Assembly: GCA_902589475.1 (NCBI GenBank)
Contig: CACITD010000003.1
Location: 1 to 60,000 of the forward strand
Length of the DNA stretch: 60,000 bases
Source of the DNA: an uncultured Alphaproteobacteria bacterium
GTDB lineage: Bacteria > Pseudomonadota > Alphaproteobacteria > Thalassobaculales > Thalassobaculaceae
Reading direction: 5' to 3'
The translations under genes and the position numbers were made by a program. This document shows positions 8,801 to 16,262 of this stretch, piece by piece. How positions within the stretch are numbered: the first letter of the stretch is position 1; every line of letters starts with the position of its first letter. Under the pieces are notes generated by a model. The model was not told where the DNA came from. It saw nothing but the letters and a program-made list of their open reading frames with translations, and searched no databases.

Positions 8801-9321
8801 GCTGGATTGAGTACGGGAATGCTAGCATCCATGAATGCATATTCACTTTGGTGGGGAACCGTTGATGATTTAGCTGCATGGTCATCGCCCGCTATGAGCA
8901 GCACGCCGCCGTGCTTTGCCGGGCCTGACATATTGCCATGTTTAAAAACATCACCGCATCTATCAACGCCTGGCCCCTTACCATACCAGATGGCGAAGAC
9001 ACCGTCATACTTTCCACCTTCGTGCAAATTAGTCTGCTGGCTTCCCCATATAGCGGATGCTGCCAGGTCTTCATTTAGTCCCGGTTGAAAGCGTATATGA
9101 TTTTGTTCTAGAAATTTTTTAGCCCGCCACAGTTGTTGATCAAACCCGCCTACTGGTGATCCGCGGTATCCCGATATAAAACCAGCAGTATTCAACCCCT
9201 CTAATACGTCGCGCTGTCGCTGAACCATAGGTATCCTGGCAAGAGCCTGGACACCGGTTACAAAAATTCTTCCACTCTCTATAGAATATTTATCGTCAAG
9301 CGACACGGTAGAGTTAGTCAC
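5848..9321 (-). CDS. Indolepyruvate:ferredoxin oxidoreductase, fused alpha-beta type
   Basis: This 1157-residue enzyme fuses the parts that archaea carry as IorA and IorB. In order: an N-terminal pyrimidine-binding/transketolase-like region, a TPP-binding domain around 490-535 (NIGDGTYTHSG, then NDAVAMTGGQ), a cysteine-rich iron-sulfur segment around 630-685 (CEGCGDCG and CVKGFCPSF), and a C-terminal gamma-type catalytic domain starting TGIGGTGVVTIG. It decarboxylates aryl- or branched-chain 2-oxo acids to acyl-CoA, passing electrons to ferredoxin. Aerobic Alphaproteobacteria often keep this fused form for aromatic amino acid breakdown. The start is GTG at 9321 with AGGAAG just upstream. It stands alone on its strand. 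The length agrees with the family, and no truncation is visible. Confidence 0.93.
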   Translation of the reverse strand: MTNSTVSLDDKYSIESGRIFVTGVQALARIPMVQRQRDVLEGLNTAGFISGYRGSPVGGFDQQLWRAKKFLEQNHIRFQPGLNEDLAASAIWGSQQTNLHEGGKYDGVFAIWYGKGPGVDRCGDVFKHGNMSGPAKHGGVLLIAGDDHAAKSSTVPHQSEYAFMDASIPVLNPAGLQDIVDYGILGFAMSRFSGCWVAFKTTAENMDSSASIDVSPDRVKISLPKFDMPEGGLSIRWPDDWIEQEHRLHQYKLNAVRAFARQNKIDKTIINSQNPKLGVVTTGKSYLDVRQALEDLGINEAKADKIGLRLYKVGMPWPLEPQGIDEFSQGLKEILVIEEKRPIIESQLKEHLFNHAPKNRPNVVGKYDDKGQFLQPAAGELSPSLIAKVIASRILQFSDDTAIREKLKFMQDKEDGLIKPETDFARTPFFCSGCPHNTSTKVPDGSRATAGIGCHFMSVWMDRNTSTFTHMGAEGTPWIGQAPFTETEHIFANIGDGTYTHSGALAIRAAAASGVNITYKILYNDAVAMTGGQPADGGFTVPQIAAQVAAEGAREVRIVTDDPDKYPRGTKWPSSSSIHHRDDLDLVQRELREVEGLSVLIFDQTCAAEKRRRRKRGTMIDPPKRIFINDMVCEGCGDCGVASNCVSVSPLETEFGRKRFIDQSACNKDYSCVKGFCPSFVNVIGGNVKKNKSSENLPSDLFELLPDPEQPRLDKPYGVLVTGIGGTGVVTIGALIGMAAHIEKKGVSVLDMTGLAQKGGAVISHIRISEKPEDLHAVRIADHSANLMLACDMVTAASEQGLVKVSREETTAIVNTQETMTGAFTSNPDLLFPGEVFKETIKRTTGENSAHFINATQIATQLLGDSIASNLFMLGYAIQKGHIPLSTSSVEAAIEINGVAIEFNKQALLWGRRAAHDLAAVEKLIQPKEEPFRSYDEVSIEALIEKRSKFLTNYQNKAYAERYVALLKRVQQVERKRIPTADGLVLAVAKSAFKLMAYKDEYEVARLFSDGSFIKKIKQQFEGDYKIEFNLAPPLISKKDPITGQLKKRTFGPWMMNAFRLLAKLKVLRGTAFDIFGMTEERKTERDLIEQYFGLVDMVLSNLNNENHQTSIELLSLPEQIRGYGHVKEKAIEMVKSKERQLLERFNHPELSRTAAE

Positions 9322-9545
9322 AGTACTTCCTTTTTGACTTAATTAACTAAAAGAATGTAGAGCTTATTCCTTTTAAAGTAGGCGTGATTTCAGTTTTAAT
9401 CAAGTAACGAAAGCTAGTAATAATTGGGCATCAAAGCTAAATTGGGGATAGCCGGGAATTCACTAATGCAATAGTGTCTGCTTAGGTGTACTCTATAGAG
9501 AAAAAATCCAAACCAAGTACTGATTGCCTCAACCGGAGTTATTGT

Positions 9546-10535
9546 ATGTCGACACTCGTTACCGGCGTTGCAGGTTTCATCGGAATGCATACTGCGAAGT
9601 CGTTACTAAGCAAAGGACACAATGTTGTCGGAATCGATAACCTAAACCATTATTATGATCCGCGCTTGAAAAAGGCCCGACTGACACAGCTTGAAAGTTT
9701 CGATGAGTTTAGTTTTTTGAAAACTGATTTTGCGACCCAATCATTTGTTGAAGAATTTACCCAGACGCACCCACAGATAGATCAAGTCATACATCTAGGT
9801 GCGCAAGCTGGTGTTCGAAATTCTATAGATAAACCTCAAGACTACATGAAGTCTAATCTTGCCGGCCAATTAAATATCCTAGAATATTGTCGAAACTTGA
9901 TTGAAAAAAATAATAATTTTAAAAAGCTAATTTATGCTAGTTCCTCCTCAGTATATGGAGCGAATGCCAAAATCCCATTTTCAACAAATGACAGGAGTGA
10001 TCATCCGGTCTCTTTTTATGGAGCAACAAAAAAGGCCTGCGAAGTGATGACGCACTCCTACGCGAGCCTCTACAAAATACCTTCAATTGGCCTACGCTTT
10101 TTTACCGTTTATGGACCTTGGGGTCGACCCGATATGTCACCTTACTTGTTCACCAAAAATATATTAGACGGTGAAGAAATAAACGTATTTAATAATGGCA
10201 ATATGAGAAGAGACTTCACTTATATAGATGATATAGTAGACGGTGTTATTGCAGCTCTGGATAAAAATTTAAGTGATTGCGCTAGTATTGCGCCGCACAA
10301 GATATTTAACTTGGGCAACAACAAACCTATAAGGTTAATGGAATATATTCGACTCATAGAGAAAGCATGTTCCAAAAAAGCCAATTTAAAACTATTGCCC
10401 ATGCAACCCGGTGACGTGCTTGAAACCTTCGCAGATATAGAACCCAGCACGGAGGAGCTCGGTTTTTCCCCAAAGACCAACTTGGATGAAGGAATACCGC
10501 GCTTTGTTGAATGGTTTCGGGAATATCATAAATGA
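9546..10535 (+). CDS. NAD-dependent epimerase/dehydratase, UDP-glucuronate 4-epimerase-like
   Basis: This extended short-chain dehydrogenase has 329 residues. It has the Rossmann motif TGVAGFIG at 5-12, the GIDNLNHYYDPRLK segment typical of UDP-glucuronate epimerases, an SSSSVYG stretch near 130, the catalytic Y157-x3-K161, and downstream VYGPWGRPDM and RRDFTYIDD. It would interconvert UDP-glucuronate and UDP-galacturonate for surface polysaccharides. I chose the ATG at 9546, with a CCGGAG site upstream, because the homology starts there; a GTG at 9486 would add 20 unlike residues. No other sugar-polymer genes are adjacent, so the pathway context is missing from the window. Confidence 0.9.
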   Translation: MSTLVTGVAGFIGMHTAKSLLSKGHNVVGIDNLNHYYDPRLKKARLTQLESFDEFSFLKTDFATQSFVEEFTQTHPQIDQVIHLGAQAGVRNSIDKPQDYMKSNLAGQLNILEYCRNLIEKNNNFKKLIYASSSSVYGANAKIPFSTNDRSDHPVSFYGATKKACEVMTHSYASLYKIPSIGLRFFTVYGPWGRPDMSPYLFTKNILDGEEINVFNNGNMRRDFTYIDDIVDGVIAALDKNLSDCASIAPHKIFNLGNNKPIRLMEYIRLIEKACSKKANLKLLPMQPGDVLETFADIEPSTEELGFSPKTNLDEGIPRFVEWFREYHK

Positions 10536-10606
10536 TCAATTCTTAGCTTAGGTGAGAGATTTCAATTTTCCCAGTTCAAGCCAACAATTTCTATTGATCG
10601 TTTAAG

Positions 10607-10638
10607 CTGAATATCATCGAAGCTATTCAGATTCTTTT
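10607..10638 (+). terminator. Possible weak terminator after the epimerase gene
   Basis: A 7-bp inverted repeat, CTGAATA (10607-10613) and TATTCAG (10624-10630), with a 10-base loop is followed by ATTCTTTT. It lies about 70 bases past the epimerase stop, between two convergent genes. The stem is AT-rich and the U-tract is short, so this is tentative. Confidence 0.3.
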
Positions 10639-10667
10639 AAGCATATTGACAGAGATACTTCATATTA

Positions 10668-12461
10668 TTAAGAGCGCCTATAGAGACGCTCTAGCTTCTC
10701 ACTGTAATTTTCCAAAATTTTATGTCTTTTGATTTTTAATGTTGGCGTCATGAGACCATTTTCTGTTGTGAACGGTTCCTCAGCAACGATAACATGTCGT
10801 ACTTTTTCTATCTGAGACAACCGCGAATTAATTCGGGTCATGACACTTTGAATAACGCTGTTAAACTCGGCGTTGTCTGATAACTCGCCTAATGTAAACG
10901 TGTCTTTTTGACCTTCACACCACTCTTTTACAAACTCCTCCGATGGAACTACAACCCCTACCAAATATGGTTTCTTGTCTCCATATACCATAGCTTGCAA
11001 AAATTCGGGTTCAAGAGTGATCGCTCCTTCAACCCTTGCCGGGGCAATATTGTCACCACCAGATATAACGATTATGTCTTTTTTTCTGTCCGTTATACGA
11101 AGAGATCCGTCTTCCTCCAAAACACCTACATCGCCAGTATGCAGCCATCCGTCCTTTATCGCAGCTCTGGTTGCTACTGGGTCCTTCCAATAGCCTTTCA
11201 TCACCAATTCTCCTCGAACCAGTATTTCTCCGTCTTCAGCAATTTTGATTTCGACATCTTTGAGAGCAGGACCAACGGTTTCAATTCGAATATTACCAGG
11301 TCTATTACAACTTATTATGGGGGACGCTTCTGTCTGTCCATAACCTTGTAAGATATTAACCCCCAGCGATAAAAAGAAGTTTCCTATATCTGGGTTTAAT
11401 GCTGCCCCGCCGGAGACAAAGGCTTTTAATCTGCCGCCAAAGCGTTGTGAGACCTTGGTTCGAACAGCATGGTCAACCAGCATATTCGATAGCTTTTCGG
11501 TTAAACTGAGCGGCTTTTTTCCCACTCTTTCTTTACGCCCCAGTTTTAACGTTAGGTCGAATAGATATTTCTTCAACCCTCCAGACTGCTGAACGCCACG
11601 CTGTATACGATCATGCAAAGCCTCATAAAGCCTAGGGACAGCAGTCATTATAGTTGGCTTTGCTTCCTGAAGATTTTGCGCAACTTTATCAGGACCCTCC
11701 GCATAATAAATCTGCGCGCCTATGGAGATAGGAAAGTAAAGACCACAGGTATGCTCATATGAGTGGGAAAGCGGTAAAAGTGATAAAAATATTTCATCCC
11801 CAAGACCAAACTCTGTCAACAGATCGTAGGCTGACGAGCAATTAGCTAGTATCGAGCCGTGAGTCAGCATAACACCCTTTGGATTACCACCTGTTCCAGA
11901 CGTATAAATAAAACAAGCTATATCATTTCTCTTTAAATTAACCGCTTCCTTTAACACATCCGTCGATAACTTGTCTCTGGGAGCTAAGAGTGAGGACCAA
12001 TCAAGATGTTTTAAACCAGGGTCAACATCAGAGGATAATTCTTCAATGGAAATAATTGTTTTGCAACTAGCCGATTTACTCATTGCATTCATCAAACGCA
12101 CAGCAAGTTTATCGCCCGAAACTATTGCGATCTTTGCTTCTGAATGGTCAAGAATATACAGATGGTCGTCGGTTGTGTTAGTTGTATAGGCGGGTACAGT
12201 AATTCCACCAAGTGAGATAATTGCTAGGTCTGCGATTACCCATTCTGGCCGGTTTTCAGAAACAACAACAACCCTATCTCCCTTTTCTATTCCCAACTGG
12301 TGTAAACTATCTGCTAGCAATTGGACCTTATTCTTTGTCTCAGAATATGAACCCGATATGTATTTTCCGTTCCTTTTAGCCCATAAAAAGGGTTTCTGGG
12401 GAAAATGTTCCGCGGAGTCAAAAAACATTGTTGCTAGATTGTTAAGTGCCTTGTAATTCAT
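10668..12461 (-). CDS. Long-chain fatty acid-CoA ligase (AMP-binding)
   Basis: This 597-residue adenylate-forming enzyme resembles the FadD15-type long-chain acyl-CoA synthetases. The P-loop-like A3 motif YTSGTGGNPKG is at about 187-197, GYGQTEASP follows near 375, and TGDVG with DRKKDIIV marks the hinge into the C-terminal domain. It activates free fatty acids to acyl-CoA with ATP. The ATG at 12461 gives a protein starting directly with family-like sequence. It is a single gene on its strand, divergent from the M3 peptidase. Together with the crotonase, 3-hydroxyacyl-CoA dehydrogenase and ETF genes in the window it would support fatty-acid catabolism, though it is not linked to them as an operon. 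Confidence 0.92.
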   Translation of the reverse strand: MNYKALNNLATMFFDSAEHFPQKPFLWAKRNGKYISGSYSETKNKVQLLADSLHQLGIEKGDRVVVVSENRPEWVIADLAIISLGGITVPAYTTNTTDDHLYILDHSEAKIAIVSGDKLAVRLMNAMSKSASCKTIISIEELSSDVDPGLKHLDWSSLLAPRDKLSTDVLKEAVNLKRNDIACFIYTSGTGGNPKGVMLTHGSILANCSSAYDLLTEFGLGDEIFLSLLPLSHSYEHTCGLYFPISIGAQIYYAEGPDKVAQNLQEAKPTIMTAVPRLYEALHDRIQRGVQQSGGLKKYLFDLTLKLGRKERVGKKPLSLTEKLSNMLVDHAVRTKVSQRFGGRLKAFVSGGAALNPDIGNFFLSLGVNILQGYGQTEASPIISCNRPGNIRIETVGPALKDVEIKIAEDGEILVRGELVMKGYWKDPVATRAAIKDGWLHTGDVGVLEEDGSLRITDRKKDIIVISGGDNIAPARVEGAITLEPEFLQAMVYGDKKPYLVGVVVPSEEFVKEWCEGQKDTFTLGELSDNAEFNSVIQSVMTRINSRLSQIEKVRHVIVAEEPFTTENGLMTPTLKIKRHKILENYSEKLERLYRRS

Positions 12462-12554
12462 AGCAAGCCCCCAATATCACTTAGTACGGGTCAACAAGAC
12501 CAGGTATCGCCACTAATAGCATTCGACATAGCACGCACTCAATATTAAAACATA

Positions 12555-14351
12555 ATGGAATTAGCCATGGAACATTCCGAAATATCAATTTCAAAGGATT
12601 TACCCGTATGGGACCTTAGTTCTTTATATCCGGGCATGCGATCAAGTGAACTGAAGCAAGACTTGGAAAAAGTTGCCGAGAAAGCAACTTCATTTGAAAC
12701 TAAATATAAAGACAACGTTTCTCAGCTCACAGGACCGCAACTCGCGCACAGCATTATAGAATATGAAAAAATAGAGGAAACATTAGGACGGTTAATGTCC
12801 TTTGCTCAACTGATTTATGCAGGCGACATGTTGGATAGTGAGATTTCGAACTTTCATCAATCGATACACGAAAAGATAACAGAGATAAGTAGCCACCTTC
12901 TATTCTTCAATCTTGAGCTAAATTCTCTTTCGGGCGCCGAACTAAAAGACAAGTTAAAATCACCTGAACTTAATCATTACTATCCATGGATCAGAGATCT
13001 ACGAGTTTTCCAGCCTCACCAACTTGACGACAAACTTGAAAAGCTTTTTCTCGAGAAGAACATAAGCGGCCGCGCCGCCTGGACGCGACTTTTTGATGAA
13101 AAAATTGCTGAGCTAAGATTTTCGATTGGTGATATCGAATTAAATATGGCAGAAGCACTCGACAAACTATCTGATAAGCGTGCTAACATCCGAAAAGTCG
13201 CTGCCGCGGAAATATCTAAAGTTTTAAATGATAACGTCAGATTATTCTCGCTCATTACGAATACATTAGCCAAAGATAAAGCCATTGAAGATAATTGGCG
13301 AAGTTACAATAGCCCGGTATCTGCCCGGAATCGAGTTAACCATGTTGAAGATGACGTCGTAGACGCCTTAGTCGAAACCGTTACATCAAATTATAAAACA
13401 CTCTCGCATCGCTATTACAAGCTTAAGGCGAAATGGATGGGAGTTGAAAAATTGAATTACTGGGACAGAAACGCACCACTTCCAGAAAATGACGATACAA
13501 TTATAGATTGGTCTGAAGCTAAGGAAATAGTGCTAGACGCCTATAAGGGCTTCTCACCTGCATTAGCAAATATCGGCCAACAGTTTTTTGATAAGCACTG
13601 GATAGACGCTCCCACGAGGCCCGGGAAAGCCTCTGGCGCATTTTCTCATCCAACGGTCCCTAGCTCAAATCCTTTCATTTTACTAAACTATCAGGGGAAG
13701 CTTCGAGACGTAATGACACTTGCACACGAACTTGGACATGGAGTGCATCAAGTTCTAGCTTCTCGACAAGGGTGCCTGATGGCGGACACTCCCCTTACTT
13801 TGGCCGAAACGGCGTCAGTTTTTGGAGAGATGCTAACGTTTCAATCCCTGCTGGAAAGAAATAAGAATGATCATACGAGACGCAAAATTATGATCGCGTC
13901 GAAAGTCGAAGATATGCTGAACACGGTCGTAAGGCAGGTCGCTTTTCATGAATTTGAGAGCAGCGTCCATGCTACAAGACGTTCTGGCGAATTATCCCCG
14001 GAAGAGATCGGGAATATCTGGATGAATATACAGGAAAAAAGTTTAGGGCCAGCGATAAAGTTGAATGACGACTACAGGGTTTTTTGGACGTATATACCGC
14101 ACTTCATTCACTCCCCTTTCTACGTTTACGCCTATGCGTTTGGTGATTGCTTGGTAAATTCTTTGTACGCTGTTTTTAAAGAGCACAGTTCAGAATTCTC
14201 TGAAAAATATATCGACATGCTTAAAGCCGGCGGCACTTTAAGGCATAAGGAGTTACTTGCACCATTTGATCTAGATGCCTCCGATCCAAATTTCTGGAGA
14301 AAAGGACTATCATTAATTGAAAGCCTCATAGATGAGTTAGATCAAGATTAG
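12555..14351 (+). CDS. M3 family oligoendopeptidase (PepF-like)
   Basis: This 598-residue zinc metallopeptidase of the M3B group has the HExxH motif H391-E-L-G-H395, followed by ETASVFGE carrying the third ligand region about 25 residues later. The N-terminal half is helical, as expected for the peptide-clasping domain, and the FDLDASDPNFW tail is typical of PepF-like proteins. It would degrade short peptides in the cytoplasm. There is no signal peptide. Two in-frame ATGs, 12555 and 12567, are possible; the second has GGAA about 8 bases upstream, while the first has no clear ribosome site. Confidence 0.92.
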   Translation: MELAMEHSEISISKDLPVWDLSSLYPGMRSSELKQDLEKVAEKATSFETKYKDNVSQLTGPQLAHSIIEYEKIEETLGRLMSFAQLIYAGDMLDSEISNFHQSIHEKITEISSHLLFFNLELNSLSGAELKDKLKSPELNHYYPWIRDLRVFQPHQLDDKLEKLFLEKNISGRAAWTRLFDEKIAELRFSIGDIELNMAEALDKLSDKRANIRKVAAAEISKVLNDNVRLFSLITNTLAKDKAIEDNWRSYNSPVSARNRVNHVEDDVVDALVETVTSNYKTLSHRYYKLKAKWMGVEKLNYWDRNAPLPENDDTIIDWSEAKEIVLDAYKGFSPALANIGQQFFDKHWIDAPTRPGKASGAFSHPTVPSSNPFILLNYQGKLRDVMTLAHELGHGVHQVLASRQGCLMADTPLTLAETASVFGEMLTFQSLLERNKNDHTRRKIMIASKVEDMLNTVVRQVAFHEFESSVHATRRSGELSPEEIGNIWMNIQEKSLGPAIKLNDDYRVFWTYIPHFIHSPFYVYAYAFGDCLVNSLYAVFKEHSSEFSEKYIDMLKAGGTLRHKELLAPFDLDASDPNFWRKGLSLIESLIDELDQD

Positions 14352-14492
14352 TTAAACTAGCCGCTGCTGATTTTCGATATTTTAACTCCCGTAGTGTGAA
14401 AAAAAGTGTAGAACTTATATTTTAATTGTAACATTAACAAACAGTAAAAAATAAAGATAAGTGCTACCAAATTATTTAACAGGGATTTGTAG

Positions 14493-14813
14493 TTGTACGT
14501 CGTAATATTCGAAGTAGAGCCTTATGAAAGCGGTAAAGAAAGGTATTTAGACCTAGCCGCGCAACTCAGACAAGAATTGTCAAAAGTTGATGGTTTTATT
14601 TCAATAGAGCGTTTTCAAAGTCTAAATAATCCCCAAAAAATATTATCACTGTCGACTTGGAGAGATGAAGAATCAATAAAAGTTTGGAGAGACCAACTTG
14701 AGCACCAATCCACACAAAAAGAGGGAAGAGAACATCTTTTTGCGGGCTATCGGATTAGAGTAGCTCAAATTGTTCGAGATTATTGCCTAGAAACTTCACC
14801 ATGGCAAAAATAG
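14493..14813 (+). CDS. Antibiotic biosynthesis monooxygenase (ABM) domain protein
   Basis: This 106-residue protein has the ABM dimeric ferredoxin-like pattern: a first strand YVVIFEVEP, a helix rich in charged residues, then a DGFISIERFQS strand, a SLSTWRDEESIKVWR helix start, and a last strand near GYRIRVAQIV. Members include cofactor-free monooxygenases and small heme- or quinone-related enzymes; the substrate is unknown. The start is TTG at 14493, supported by AGGGA ending 7 bases upstream and by lack of a better start. It precedes the UbiB-like gene by about 54 bases on the same strand and may be co-transcribed with it. Confidence 0.8.
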   Translation: MYVVIFEVEPYESGKERYLDLAAQLRQELSKVDGFISIERFQSLNNPQKILSLSTWRDEESIKVWRDQLEHQSTQKEGREHLFAGYRIRVAQIVRDYCLETSPWQK

Positions 14814-14867
14814 AGAGAGGCAACTTTTATACTTTCCATCCCACAAAATTAACCTATTTTAAACATC

Positions 14868-16220
14868 ATGGAACAGGAAGATAAAAATTCGTTTTCGGGG
14901 CGTCTAAGACGTTATGCAAAAGTAACAGGCGCCGTTGGCGGTCTTGCGGCGCGAGCAGCCGGCCAGAGATATCTGGGTCTAGACTTGGGCAAGCAGCAAA
15001 TGCCTTCTGAATTAAAATCGGCACTAGGCAACCTCAAAGGCCCAGTAATGAAAGTCGCGCAAATTTTAGCCACTATTCCTGACGCACTACCAGAGGAGTA
15101 CGTTAAAGAATTGCAGCAACTGCAATCCAATGCTCCAAGCATGGGCCGACTATTTGTAAAGCGGCGAATGACCGGCGAATTGGGCAGTGATTGGAAAAGT
15201 CGATTTTCGTATTTTGACGAAAACTCAGTTGCGGCGGCATCGCTTGGGCAAGTTCATAGAGCCAATAGTTTGGATGGGACTGAACTTGCATGCAAATTAC
15301 AATACCCTGATATGAGCTCGGCGGTTGAAGCAGATTTGCGACAGTTGAGAATAGCAATGTCACTTTATGAGCGCTACGATAGCGCGATAAAAGCATCAGA
15401 AATCTACAAAGAACTGTCCGCTAGAATTCGCGAGGAACTCGACTACCTACGCGAAGGACGTAATATGACCTTGTACAAGATGATGCTGGAAAATGAACCA
15501 AACGTTAATGTTCCAAACTTTTACGAAGATCTCTCCACCGAACGGCTGATCACAATGAGCTGGCTGAAGGGGTCATCTCTCTTGAACTATATAGCGACAA
15601 ACGAAAATCAAGAAGCCCGGAACCACGTCGCAATAAATATGTTCAGAGCTTGGTACATTCCATTTTATTTGTATGGAATAATACACGGTGATCCCCATCT
15701 AGGTAATTATTCGATTACCGACGAAGGGGATGTGAACCTCATGGACTTTGGATGTATTCGCGTCTTTCCTGCAAGTTTTGTCAAAGGGGTAATTGACCTT
15801 TACCATGGGTTAAGAGACGACAACGAAGAATTAGCTGTTGAAGCCTACAAGACCTGGGGCTTTGAAAACCTCGACATGGAAACTATAAATGTTTTAAATC
15901 AATGGGCCCGTTTCGTCTACGCACCTCTAATGGAAGACAAAATTAGAAGTATACAGGATACAAATAGTGGGGCTTATGGTCGGGAAGTTGTCCAGAAAGT
16001 GCATCGAGAGCTGCGCCGTTTAAATGGTGTAAAACCACCTAGAGAGTTCGTGCTTATGGACAGAGCAGCCATCGGATTGGGCTCTGTTTTTTTACACTTA
16101 AAAGCCGAGGTAAACTGGTATAAAATTTTCCAAGACCTAATAAACGATTTCGACCCGAGTAAATTGGCCAATCGCCAAGAGGAGATTCTAACGGCGGCAT
16201 CGGTACCCCATCCGGAGTAA
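14868..16220 (+). CDS. ABC1/AarF/UbiB family atypical kinase-like protein
   Basis: This 450-residue protein of the ADCK/UbiB family has the N-terminal family motif as M61-K-V-A-Q (usual form KxGQ), the alanine-rich loop SVAAASLGQVHRA around 120-132, the catalytic-loop sequence HGDPHLGNY near 273, and the metal-binding MDFG near 292. Family members support ubiquinone synthesis or lipid handling at the membrane and have ATPase activity. No transmembrane tail is obvious, unlike E. coli UbiB, so this is more like the soluble alphaproteobacterial paralogue than UbiB itself. It follows the ABM gene and converges with nrdJ. Confidence 0.85.
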   Translation: MEQEDKNSFSGRLRRYAKVTGAVGGLAARAAGQRYLGLDLGKQQMPSELKSALGNLKGPVMKVAQILATIPDALPEEYVKELQQLQSNAPSMGRLFVKRRMTGELGSDWKSRFSYFDENSVAAASLGQVHRANSLDGTELACKLQYPDMSSAVEADLRQLRIAMSLYERYDSAIKASEIYKELSARIREELDYLREGRNMTLYKMMLENEPNVNVPNFYEDLSTERLITMSWLKGSSLLNYIATNENQEARNHVAINMFRAWYIPFYLYGIIHGDPHLGNYSITDEGDVNLMDFGCIRVFPASFVKGVIDLYHGLRDDNEELAVEAYKTWGFENLDMETINVLNQWARFVYAPLMEDKIRSIQDTNSGAYGREVVQKVHRELRRLNGVKPPREFVLMDRAAIGLGSVFLHLKAEVNWYKIFQDLINDFDPSKLANRQEEILTAASVPHPE

Positions 16221-16262
16221 CTTGCATCAAGCTTATTAAAACACCTGACAAACGTTACATAA

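Noticed and set aside
9486-9545. GTG start at 9486 for the epimerase
   Set aside because: The extra 20 residues are unlike the family, and an ATG with a ribosome site lies at 9546 exactly where the Rossmann fold begins.
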